Shown: positions 1 to 6,446 of the stretch, one piece after another
How the letters are laid out: the number at the start of each line of letters is the position of its first letter
Numbering within the stretch: the first letter of the stretch is position 1
Assembly (NCBI GenBank): GCA_036397995.1
Contig: DASWHX010000171.1
Span: forward strand, 1-12,734
Direction of reading: 5' to 3'
Source: DASWHX01 sp036397995
GTDB taxonomy: Bacteria; Bacteroidota; Bacteroidia; Cytophagales; Cyclobacteriaceae
Length of the DNA stretch: 12,734 bases
The notes under the pieces: model-generated
Seen by the model: the letters and a program-made list of their open reading frames with translations, nothing else
Told to the model about the DNA's origin: nothing
Databases searched by the model: none
Made by a program: the position numbers and the translations under genes

Positions 1-1151
1 ATTATATTTCCGGTTTCATTTATCACAGCAACATTACTTCCAAGAGCGACCAAATCCGGTTTTATCCTTCCGTCTGAAGTCGGGCCTACTCCGCTGAATG
101 AAGAAATATTTCCATTACCGGTTACCGAACCTACTGTAAGAACGGTCTCAACATCTCCAGGCGCCAGTACATTTCTCCAATTAGTATTTCCCTCATTGCC
201 TGATCCGGTTACTACAAGAATACCTTTGCTGGCCGCGATGGCTGCTGCCCTGCTTATTACCGTAGTATTACCATCCAAATCTTCATACGTATAATTCATG
301 CTTGCATCGGTGAAAGTATTGTATCCTATCGATGCATTAATGATATCTACTCCGGCACTGTCAGCAAACTCCGCTGCCAGAAGCCAATTGTATTCTTCAA
401 TCCGGAATTCGGAATTTATATCTTCTGTAACGAAAAGCATATAGTCCGCTTCTGGTGCCGATCCGGTAAATCCTGAATCGAAAGCGCCCATTGTTGAGAA
501 TACCTCCGTACCATGATCGTCGTGTAAATACACATTGATGTCATTCACAGTATAATCAAAGGTGTACAGAATTTTTCCATTGGTATAAAGGTGGGTAAAC
601 TGGCTGATATTGTTGAGGTTCGTAAATCCCGCATCGGTCACCGCAATCAGAATTCCATTCCCCTTGAATCCATCATCATGCATTTCATCAGCGCCCATGT
701 AGTTTATCTGGAAATCAGATTCACCTGCTGTTGTTCTGTTTTTAGTATTTTTTGATTCATAATCAACGGAGCGGCCATTTAATTTTGTTCCGGGAGCAAC
801 ATATTCGACTTCAGAAACAAAAGCAAGGTCTTCAATAATAGTGATTAAAGACACATCCATTTCCACAATAGCGACATTGAACCACCTTGAGGTATAAAAG
901 ACATTGACGCCTTCATTTTCGAGTTCATTTACATAGAGTTTGGTTACGGGGAAATCTTGTTCGGTTACTGATACATTGTTTTTGATTCTCCGGGTCAGAG
1001 AGCGTTCTGACAAAAATGCTGATGGATTGTTAATAGTAAATTCTGAATTGTTTTTATCAGTAAAATGAATAACATATCTGTTTATTTGCGCCGATGTTGT
1101 TGTCGAAACAAATAAGATAAAAAGAACCAGGAAATTTTTAATTGCCCCCAT
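1..1151 (-). CDS. S8 (subtilisin-like) secreted serine protease, C-terminal part beyond the window
   Basis: Translating the minus strand from the ATG at 1151 gives 383 residues with no stop before the window edge. Residues 1-22 form a Sec signal peptide (hydrophobic core ending in TSAQ). Residues about 25-120 are a propeptide-like region of the kind seen in Bacteroidota S8 proteases (FLSERSLTRR near 46, then a TSRWFNVAIVE stretch near 87). The catalytic domain follows: Asp173 in AVTDAGF, His213 in DDHGTEV, oxyanion-hole Asn319 in GSGNEG, and KPDLVALG near 364. The catalytic Ser motif (GTSxSAP) should lie just outside the window. The protein is probably exported; Bacteroidota relatives often end in a type IX sorting domain, which cannot be checked here. 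It is last in the mnmA-lipoprotein-protease row, 50 nt after the lipoprotein stop, with its own promoter-like boxes in that gap. No SD is present. The family is clear; the substrate is unknown. Confidence 0.93.
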   Translation of the reverse strand, partial: MGAIKNFLVLFILFVSTTTSAQINRYVIHFTDKNNSEFTINNPSAFLSERSLTRRIKNNVSVTEQDFPVTKLYVNELENEGVNVFYTSRWFNVAIVEMDVSLITIIEDLAFVSEVEYVAPGTKLNGRSVDYESKNTKNRTTAGESDFQINYMGADEMHDDGFKGNGILIAVTDAGFTNLNNISQFTHLYTNGKILYTFDYTVNDINVYLHDDHGTEVFSTMGAFDSGFTGSAPEADYMLFVTEDINSEFRIEEYNWLLAAEFADSAGVDIINASIGYNTFTDASMNYTYEDLDGNTTVISRAAAIAASKGILVVTGSGNEGNTNWRNVLAPGDVETVLTVGSVTGNGNISSFSGVGPTSDGRIKPDLVALGSNVAVINETGNI

Positions 1152-1160
1152 TTATTTGGT

Positions 1161-1189
1161 CAAATATAGTCTTGCAACAGGATAACAAG
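1161..1189 (-). promoter_or_regulatory. Bacteroidota-type promoter candidate for the S8 protease gene
   Basis: On the minus strand a TATATTTG box (1168-1161) fits the Bacteroidota -7 consensus TAnnTTTG exactly. A CTTG (1189-1186) lies upstream with a 17-nt spacer, in the place of the -33 TTTG/TTG element. The box ends only 9 nt before the ATG at 1151, so a transcript from it would have almost no leader. This is seen by pattern only; transcription could instead read through from the lipoprotein gene. Confidence 0.45.
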
Positions 1190-1201
1190 TTCCCTGCCAA
1201 A

Positions 1202-1966
1202 TCAATTTGGAGTTATTCTTTCGATTAAGGTTTTTTTCTCCATGAACCCAAACTCTATTTCCCCGGCACATAATGTGCACAGAATGTTATCCGGACAACA
1301 ACAATCGGCATTTTGATTGTTCCTGCAGCTGGCATATTCCAATTGGTTTGTTTCCGAATAAATAAGGCCGATATTTTGCGCGTACACGGCAAATTCAACA
1401 AGGTCTTCCGTTATCTGCAGGGGATCCTGAGTATTCTGCCTGATTATTCTTGCTGTTTTGGGATAGGTGATGCCACCGGCGGTGAATTCCTTATCACGGT
1501 CCGCTACTTCAAAGTAATCGCAATACTCACCCCCATCCGGACAATCGTTCAAACTGTATCTTCCTTCCCATCTAAATCCATTGAGCAACGGAAATTGCAG
1601 TTCAACCGTTTCAATATTATCTATAACGGAGATTGCGGACCCAAATTCATGTCTGATAGTAAAATACTTCTTTGGAATCCAGTCTCCATTCAGATCCGGA
1701 ATTGATTCAAGAATAGTAAACAAGCTTGAGCCATCCGCAAATACTTGCTTTTCGACTATCTCTTCCCGCAGAAGAAATTGTTCAACTTCCGGTTCTATCA
1801 ACCGGCCCAGATAGCTTACCCGGTTTAGTTCGTAGGTTGAAATAACTCCAACTTCCAATGGAAGGAAATCCCAATCCAGGGATCCGCGGGAGTTCACAAA
1901 AGTTGGTTCCTGACAAGAGATGAAAATGATTAGTAAGTAACTAATCCATAATAATTTTTTGAGCAT
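1202..1966 (-). CDS. Cysteine-rich lipoprotein of unknown function
   Basis: This gene codes for 254 residues from the ATG at 1966. A longer in-frame start at 2002 is possible, but it would put 12 polar residues before the signal peptide, so 1966 is preferred. MLKK plus a hydrophobic stretch ends at Cys18 (FISC), a plausible lipobox, followed by QEP; it should be a lipid-anchored envelope protein. The mature part is mostly beta-like and contains AQNIGLIY near 196-203, a phrase common in Bacteroidota lipoproteins that precedes a short C-terminal strand. Besides Cys18 there are eight cysteines (142, 149, 214, 222, 223, 224, 230, 233), six of them in a tight C-terminal cluster with a CCC run. The first 26 nt overlap the end of mnmA in another frame, suggesting coupled expression; no SD is seen. 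I do not recognise a named family. The cysteines could form disulfides or bind a metal; neither is shown. Confidence 0.85.
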   Translation of the reverse strand: MLKKLLWISYLLIIFISCQEPTFVNSRGSLDWDFLPLEVGVISTYELNRVSYLGRLIEPEVEQFLLREEIVEKQVFADGSSLFTILESIPDLNGDWIPKKYFTIRHEFGSAISVIDNIETVELQFPLLNGFRWEGRYSLNDCPDGGEYCDYFEVADRDKEFTAGGITYPKTARIIRQNTQDPLQITEDLVEFAVYAQNIGLIYSETNQLEYASCRNNQNADCCCPDNILCTLCAGEIEFGFMEKKTLIERITPN

Positions 1967-3068
1967 GTTGCTTAAAGCTTGATTGAATCCATCCGCCACC
2001 AATTACGTCATCGTCTTCATAAAAAACGGCAGCTTGCCCAGGTGCTATTGCATGAACTCCCTTTCCAAAGTAAACTTTAATAGTGTCTCCGGCTTGTTCA
2101 ATAACGGCAGGAGTCCCATGATCATTGTATCTGACTTTAGTAATTGTATCCAGCCTTTTGCCATAAAGGTTAGGGTACTTATTTAAGGTGAGCTTTTTTA
2201 CGTACATCCCGTCACGGGAAAGTTCGTCAAAAGTGCCTAAAACTACTCTATTTTTTTCTTTTTGAATTTCAGTTACATACACGGGATATCCCAAAGCAAT
2301 TTTTAATCCCTTGCGTTGTCCAATGGTATAGAAGGGATAACCTTCATGGGTTCCTACCACTGTTCCATCTTCCAACACAAATTCGCCTCCTTTTACTTCA
2401 GCTTCTAAACCCTCTACTCTTCGCTTCAGAAATCCTCGGTAATCATTGTCAGGAACAAAGCAAATTTCATAAGACTCAGGCTTCTTTGCTAATTCACCAA
2501 AACCTCTTTCATTTGCCATATCTCTGATTTGAGGTTTGGTAATTTTACCCAACGGGAGAATAGTCCTGGACAGGCTTTCCTGGGAAACGCCCCACAACGC
2601 GTAGCTCTGGTCTTTATTCAGATCGATTCCCCTGCTTATGATATACCTGCCATTCTCTTCCCGGACATTAGCATAATGGCCAGTGGCTATAAATTCACAA
2701 TTCAGTTTATCTGCCCGCCGCAAGAGAGCATCCCACTTAATATGCGTATTGCATAATACACAAGGATTAGGAGTCCTGCCTGCTATATATTCAGAGGTAA
2801 AATGATCAATTACAAAATCGCCAAATTCGTTTCTGATATCCAGAATATAATGCGGAAATCCCAGGGAAACAGCAATATTTCGGGCATCATTAATCGAATC
2901 AAGACTACAGCATCCGGTTTCTTTTTTAGTGCCGCCTGAGCCTGCATAATCCCAGGTTTTCATTGTCATTCCAATTACTTCGTATCCTTGTTCATGGAGA
3001 AGAATGGCCGCGAGAGAGCTGTCGATTCCACCGCTCATTGCCACCAGGACACGTCCTTTTTTACTCAT
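1941..3068 (-). CDS. mnmA: tRNA-specific 2-thiouridylase MnmA
   Basis: This is a 375-residue full-length enzyme of the cytoplasm that puts the 2-thio group on U34 of Lys, Glu and Gln tRNAs, using ATP and sulfur relayed by a persulfide. The ATP-binding PP-loop SGGIDSS is at 12-18, followed by the GCCSLDSINDAR segment (52-63) of this MnmA type. The first catalytic cysteine is Cys103 in NPCVLCN and the second is Cys203 in SYEICF. DQSY (153-156) and TIGQRKG (248-254) are further family motifs, with a C-terminal beta-barrel after about 270. No key residue is missing. The start at 3068 is fixed by an unusually strong SD. The gene is divergent from a TrpF-like gene and overlaps the downstream lipoprotein gene by 26 nt. 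Partnership with the lipoprotein and protease is probably only positional. Confidence 0.97.
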   Translation of the reverse strand: MSKKGRVLVAMSGGIDSSLAAILLHEQGYEVIGMTMKTWDYAGSGGTKKETGCCSLDSINDARNIAVSLGFPHYILDIRNEFGDFVIDHFTSEYIAGRTPNPCVLCNTHIKWDALLRRADKLNCEFIATGHYANVREENGRYIISRGIDLNKDQSYALWGVSQESLSRTILPLGKITKPQIRDMANERGFGELAKKPESYEICFVPDNDYRGFLKRRVEGLEAEVKGGEFVLEDGTVVGTHEGYPFYTIGQRKGLKIALGYPVYVTEIQKEKNRVVLGTFDELSRDGMYVKKLTLNKYPNLYGKRLDTITKVRYNDHGTPAVIEQAGDTIKVYFGKGVHAIAPGQAAVFYEDDDVIGGGWIQSSFKQHAQKIIMD

Positions 3069-3074
3069 TTTTTT

Positions 3075-3086
3075 ACCTCCTTTCTA
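3075..3086 (-). promoter_or_regulatory. Extended Shine-Dalgarno of mnmA
   Basis: The minus strand reads TAGAAAGGAGGT, then six A, then the ATG at 3068. All 12 bases are complementary to the expected 3' end of Bacteroidota 16S rRNA (ACCUCCUUUCUA). The spacing is ideal. The other gene starts in this window (1151, 1966, 3206, 3893, 5638, 6440, 9151, 9312, 10001, 10353, 12295) have no well-placed AGGAGG. The site therefore decides the mnmA start and stands out in a group where SD use is rare. Confidence 0.85.
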
Positions 3087-3087
3087 A

Positions 3088-3102
3088 CGGGTTCAAAGCC
3101 CG
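3088..3102 (-). promoter_or_regulatory. Small GC-rich hairpin in the mnmA leader
   Basis: On the minus strand CGGG (3102-3099), loop CTTTGAA and CCCG (3091-3088) form a 4-bp stem ending one base before the extended SD. The palindrome CCGCGG (3103-3108) sits directly upstream. This GC block stands in an otherwise AT-rich leader. It could present or shield the SD; the stem is short, so a structural role is only a suggestion. On the plus strand the same bases resemble a tRNA T-arm, but no tRNA can be built. Confidence 0.4.
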
Positions 3103-3149
3103 CCGCGGAATTAAAAACCAATTAAACTCTATTAATAGTGAATGAATTG

Positions 3150-3157
3150 CAAATATA
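3150..3157 (-). promoter_or_regulatory. -7 box candidate for mnmA
   Basis: TATATTTG on the minus strand (3157-3150) matches TAnnTTTG exactly. No TTTG or TTG lies at the usual 17-23 nt upstream, so only half of the consensus is present. If used, the mnmA transcript would begin near 3145 with a leader of roughly 75 nt holding the hairpin and SD. Confidence 0.4.
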
Positions 3158-3205
3158 TCCCAATGTTTTGTAAGATTGAATCATAAAAAAGAAAACAAAC
3201 CCGAC

Positions 3206-3808
3206 ATGGGACTGAAAACATTGGTAAAGCTTAGCCAGGTAACCAATCTGAGTGACGCCAGGTATGCAGCGGGAATGGGAGTTCAGATGGTGGGATTCAA
3301 TATTAATCCTGAGTCTGACTTTTACATCGATCCTGATAAGTTTAAGGGGATCATCGCCTGGATTTCCGGTGTTACATTAATTGGAGAATTTGAGGGGTCA
3401 GTATTTTCTTATAATGCCGGCTACAATTTTGATTACATTCAAATTTCAAACCCTGATTTTGTTAAAGCAATCACCGGATTAAAAAAGAAGCTTATCTTCC
3501 AAATTGATTTGGACATATATGATGAGGTTGCAGCGGAAAAAATCATGACTGAGTTGAAAGACAAGGTCGAATACTTTTTGGTTACAAAATCTGATGAGAA
3601 ACTAAATGGAAAAGAAATAAAATCCTGGGCAAGATTATTCCCTATAATCTTAGGGTTCGGGCTACAAGAGGAAACCATAGAGCAGGTATTACAGGAGTAT
3701 CCTATCAAAGGGATTTCCTTGATTGGGGGTGAAGAAAAGGTGGTTGGATTTAAGGACTATGATCAATTGGCTGGTATTCTGGAAAGACTTCAAACCGAAA
3801 AGGGTTAA
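3206..3808 (+). CDS. TrpF-like (phosphoribosylanthranilate isomerase fold) protein with degenerate active site
   Basis: This gene codes for 200 residues from the ATG at 3206. An in-frame TTG at 3176 would add ten polar residues (NHKKENKPD) before the first beta strand and is less likely. The pattern follows TrpF TIM barrels: VKLSQVTNLSDARYAAGMG at the N-terminus (TrpF: KICGITN), FPIILGFGLQEETIEQVL in the position of the LAGGL strand, and ISLIGGEE-VVGFKDYDQL in place of the SSGVE-PGVKD ending that holds phosphate. The catalytic cysteine is replaced by Ser10, and the region where TrpF has its catalytic Asp reads LVTKS. Normal isomerase activity is therefore unlikely. The length is that of a complete barrel with no frameshift. 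There are no other tryptophan genes nearby; it is divergent from mnmA and followed after 84 nt by the GMC gene. It may be a binding or repurposed paralogue. Fold assignment is fairly secure, function open. Confidence 0.8.
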   Translation: MGLKTLVKLSQVTNLSDARYAAGMGVQMVGFNINPESDFYIDPDKFKGIIAWISGVTLIGEFEGSVFSYNAGYNFDYIQISNPDFVKAITGLKKKLIFQIDLDIYDEVAAEKIMTELKDKVEYFLVTKSDEKLNGKEIKSWARLFPIILGFGLQEETIEQVLQEYPIKGISLIGGEEKVVGFKDYDQLAGILERLQTEKG

Positions 3809-3814
3809 TTTAGG

Positions 3815-3846
3815 TTTGGTACAAAGGATAACTTATGTTGAATTTG
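3815..3846 (+). promoter_or_regulatory. Promoter candidate for the GMC oxidoreductase unit
   Basis: TTTG at 3815-3818, a 20-nt spacer, and TGAATTTG at 3839-3846 give the Bacteroidota -33/-7 layout with one mismatch in the -7 box (TGnnTTTG instead of TAnnTTTG). Transcription would start near 3850, leaving about 43 nt before the ATG at 3893. This suggests that the GMC unit is not simply part of the TrpF-like gene's transcript. Confidence 0.4.
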
Positions 3847-3892
3847 TCTGGAATTTATGAGCTTGCTATCTTGAGAGATTAACCTTCTATTG

Positions 3893-5635
3893 ATGAAAGA
3901 TTTTCAAATCAAACAATCTGCCAAGGAATATGATGTTGTTATTGTTGGGTCAGGTGCTGGAGGCGGAATGGCTGCAAAAGTTTTAACCGAAGCTGGTGCA
4001 AAGGTAGCGGTACTTGAAGCCGGGCCAAATTTCAATTCTGAAACTGACGGTAACATGTTTACCTGGAGTTATGACAGTCCAAGAAGAGGCGCCGGTTCCA
4101 GGGAGAAACCTTTCGGAGAGTTTGATGCCTGCTACGGCGGTTGGTATCTTGAAGGTGAGCCTTACACGACTGCTCCTGGAACCCAGTTTAACTGGTGGCG
4201 GGCAAGGATGCTTGGCGGTCGGACTAATCATTGGGGACGGATTTCACTGCGGTTCGGTCCTCTGGATTTCAAAAGGAAAAGTCTTGATGGCCTGGGAGAT
4301 GACTGGCCAATTTCCTACGATGATATTAAGCCCTACTATGATCGGGTTGACAAATTCGTGGGAATTTTTGGAACCAAAGAAGGAATTTATAATGAGCCGG
4401 ATGGAATTTTTATGCCTCCGCCAAAGCCCCGGGGTTATGAATTGCTTGTTAAAAAAGCTTGTGATGAAATTGGGGTACCAATAATCCCGTCACGGCTGTC
4501 CATAATTACTCAACCCCTGAATGGCAGAGCACCGTGTCATTATTGTGGTCAATGCGGAAGAAGTTGTGCCACGCATTCCAATTTTTCCTCTCCTTCCGTA
4601 TTGTTCCCGCCCGCCCACGCAACCGGGAATCTGGATCTTATAACTGGTGCCATGGCCAGGGAGGTGGTTGCCAACAGTGAAGGAAAATGTGTGGGTTTAT
4701 CTTATATAAATACTTTGACTGGAGAAGAGTATTTTATTAAGGGTAAGGTAGTTATATTGGCTGCCAGTGCTTGCGAATCTGCCCGTTTGCTGCTGAATTC
4801 CAAGTCACCCGCCCACCCGAATGGATTGGCAAATTCCAGCGATGTTGTAGGTAGATATTTAACTGACAGCACAGGCGCAAGTGCCGGGGCTTTAATTCCT
4901 GCTCTTGTTGATGGCCTCCCGCATAATGAGGACGGTGTCGGCGGCATGCATTTGTATGTGCCATGGTGGTTGAATGACAAGAAATTAGAATTTCCCAGAG
5001 GATATCATATTGAAATCTGGGGCGGCCGTGGTATGCCGGGCTATGGTTTTGGTGGTGGAATTCAAAATCAGAATAATTATCTGGGCATCATAGATGAAAG
5101 TCCCCGGGAGAAAGGTGGCGGTGGATACGGTTTGACTTTGAAAAATGATTACAGGAAATTGTATGGAGCTGTTGTGGGATTCTCAGGCCGCGGGGAAGCA
5201 ATTGCAATGCGGGACAACCGGTGCGAAATTGACCCGAACGTTGTGGACAAATATGGTATTCCGGTGCTTCGATTCAATTACACCTGGACTGAACATGAAG
5301 TGAATCAAGCCAGGCATATGCAGGATACGTTCGAAGACATTATTGACGCCATGGGTGGTATTTCCCTTTGGGGTAAACCTGGTGCTGACAGACAGTATGG
5401 TCTCACAAAACCGGGTGAAATAATTCATGAATTAGGTGTTACCCGGATGGGAAATGATCCGAAGAATTCGGTTCTAAACAAGTATTGTCAGGCCCACGAC
5501 GTAAAGAATTTGTTTGTTGCAGATGGTGGACCTTTTGTATCTCAGGCAGATAAGAATCCCACCTGGACAATACTTGCCCTGTCATGGCGAACCTCTGATT
5601 ATATAATTCAGGAAATGAAAGCGAATAATTTATAG
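3893..5635 (+). CDS. GMC-family FAD-dependent oxidoreductase with cysteine (Fe-S-like) motif
   Basis: This gene codes for 580 residues from the ATG at 3893 (a TTG lies one codon earlier). The FAD-binding fold is shown by VIVGSGAGGG near 17-26, an E/AG acid strand VLEAG near 40-44, and ARMLGGRTNHWG at 104-115. The C-terminal substrate domain has HELGVTRMG with the likely base His512, then ADGG-SQADKNPTWTI with Asn555, the usual His/Asn pair. Between them, CHYCGQCGRSC (Cys215, 218, 221, 225) contains C-x5-C-x3-C, the spacing I recall for the 3Fe-4S site of bacterial FAD-glucose dehydrogenases, plus one extra cysteine. This points to a sugar or polyol dehydrogenase passing electrons out rather than an oxygen-using oxidase. 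It lacks a signal peptide, whereas the next gene, 2 nt downstream, has a Tat signal, so the pair probably crosses the membrane together. The substrate cannot be read from sequence. Confidence 0.92.
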   Translation: MKDFQIKQSAKEYDVVIVGSGAGGGMAAKVLTEAGAKVAVLEAGPNFNSETDGNMFTWSYDSPRRGAGSREKPFGEFDACYGGWYLEGEPYTTAPGTQFNWWRARMLGGRTNHWGRISLRFGPLDFKRKSLDGLGDDWPISYDDIKPYYDRVDKFVGIFGTKEGIYNEPDGIFMPPPKPRGYELLVKKACDEIGVPIIPSRLSIITQPLNGRAPCHYCGQCGRSCATHSNFSSPSVLFPPAHATGNLDLITGAMAREVVANSEGKCVGLSYINTLTGEEYFIKGKVVILAASACESARLLLNSKSPAHPNGLANSSDVVGRYLTDSTGASAGALIPALVDGLPHNEDGVGGMHLYVPWWLNDKKLEFPRGYHIEIWGGRGMPGYGFGGGIQNQNNYLGIIDESPREKGGGGYGLTLKNDYRKLYGAVVGFSGRGEAIAMRDNRCEIDPNVVDKYGIPVLRFNYTWTEHEVNQARHMQDTFEDIIDAMGGISLWGKPGADRQYGLTKPGEIIHELGVTRMGNDPKNSVLNKYCQAHDVKNLFVADGGPFVSQADKNPTWTILALSWRTSDYIIQEMKANNL

Positions 5636-5637
5636 CT

Positions 5638-6252
5638 ATGGGAACAATTACCAGAAGAGAATCATTAAAGTATATTACACTGGCTTCTATCTCAGCCGGC
5701 ATGCTTATCAGATGTACTCCCGAACACGAAGCCGGGGTTGCTTCTCCTGTGGTACATAATGCCAGGTATAAGCTTACTGAGGAAGATCTGAAACTACTAA
5801 ATCAACAATTCTTCACGCAGGAAGAAATGGAAACGGTCAGGCAATTGTCTAATCTAATAATTCCGGCAGACGACCACTCTGGCAATGCGGAAGATGCAGG
5901 CGTTCCCAAATTCATAGACTTCATGATGCTTGACAAGCCAGAAATGCAAACTAACGTAAGAGGCGGCCTTCGATGGCTTGATTTTCAATGCCTAAAACAA
6001 TTTGAAAAGGAGTTTAGAAGTTGTTCGGTGGATCAACAGAAGCAACTTTTAGATCAAATAGCCTATCCTGATAACGCAAAACCAGAAATGAGCCAGGGAG
6101 TCAGTTTCTTTAATCGGTTTCGGGATCTGGTTGCTTCCGGATTTTGGAGTAGCAAAATGGGTATGGAAGATATTGGATATATGGGCAATGTCCCTACCAT
6201 ATGGAATGGTCCACCACAGGAGTGGCTTGATAAGTTGGGAGTACAAGCCTGA
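5638..6252 (+). CDS. Gluconate 2-dehydrogenase subunit 3 family protein (Tat-signal partner of the GMC enzyme)
   Basis: This 204-residue protein begins 2 nt after the GMC stop, so the two are almost surely co-translated. The N-terminus MGTITRRESLKYITLASISAGML is a Tat-type signal (RRESLK at 6-11 followed by a mild hydrophobic helix). The mature part matches the small gamma-subunit family: helical, with LSNLIIPADDHSGNAEDAGVPKFID near 77-101, and a C-terminal segment rich in Gly, Trp and Asn (MGNVPTIWNGPPQEWLD). In characterised relatives this subunit serves as chaperone and export carrier for the flavoprotein. Cys26 follows the signal core but the lipobox (LIRC) is poor, so lipidation is doubtful. 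The cytochrome c subunit found in many three-part enzymes is not next door; it may be elsewhere or replaced. Confidence 0.88.
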   Translation: MGTITRRESLKYITLASISAGMLIRCTPEHEAGVASPVVHNARYKLTEEDLKLLNQQFFTQEEMETVRQLSNLIIPADDHSGNAEDAGVPKFIDFMMLDKPEMQTNVRGGLRWLDFQCLKQFEKEFRSCSVDQQKQLLDQIAYPDNAKPEMSQGVSFFNRFRDLVASGFWSSKMGMEDIGYMGNVPTIWNGPPQEWLDKLGVQA

Positions 6253-6385
6253 AAGCAAAAGTCTTATTCCCACTTTAAGCGTCCTGCCTCAGAAATTTAC
6301 CATATCTTTGTAAAACCTTTCTGATGGGCTCTCGTATACCCTGATTTATTCCAATTAATTGAGTAAAAAATAATAAAGCGGTGGT

Positions 6386-6446
6386 GGAGGTTACCAAATG
6401 CCCTAAGAGGGATATTAAGATGTTCAATTACTTTAAAAAATGTTAA
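6386..6446 (+). promoter_or_regulatory. Leader with two tiny SD-linked reading frames before the small orphan gene
   Basis: GGAGGT at 6386-6391, a 6-nt spacer and ATG-CCC-TAA (6398-6406) make a two-codon frame (Met-Pro-stop). A second purine-rich stretch GAGGG (6407-6411) precedes an ATG at 6420 with an 8-nt spacer, opening an eight-codon frame MFNYFKKC that stops at 6446, seven bases inside the next gene (ATG 6440). A weak hairpin CCCT-AAG-AGGG lies at 6401-6411. The arrangement is seen directly; that it controls translation is inference. Confidence 0.35.

Noticed and set aside
1941..1966. Possible frameshift fusing mnmA and the lipoprotein
   Set aside because: mnmA has normal full length and the lipoprotein has its own start and lipobox; a short gene overlap explains the region.
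1967..2002. Longer start for the lipoprotein
   Set aside because: It would bury the signal peptide behind 12 polar residues; MLKK plus hydrophobic core at 1966 is a normal lipoprotein start.
3087..3110. Plus-strand T-arm-like sequence GGGTTCAAAGCCC suggesting a tRNA or tRNA fragment
   Set aside because: No acceptor, D or anticodon arm can be formed with the upstream bases, which are mnmA coding sequence, and the tract has no CCA-proximal pairing partner. It is better explained as a leader hairpin of mnmA.
3176..3205. TTG start adding ten residues to the TrpF-like protein
   Set aside because: The extension is polar, precedes the first barrel strand and has no ribosome-binding signal; ATG at 3206 fits the family length.
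4014..4484. 156-residue plus-strand frame inside the GMC gene
   Set aside because: It lies in another frame of a well-supported enzyme and its translation shows no domain or motif; it is a shadow.
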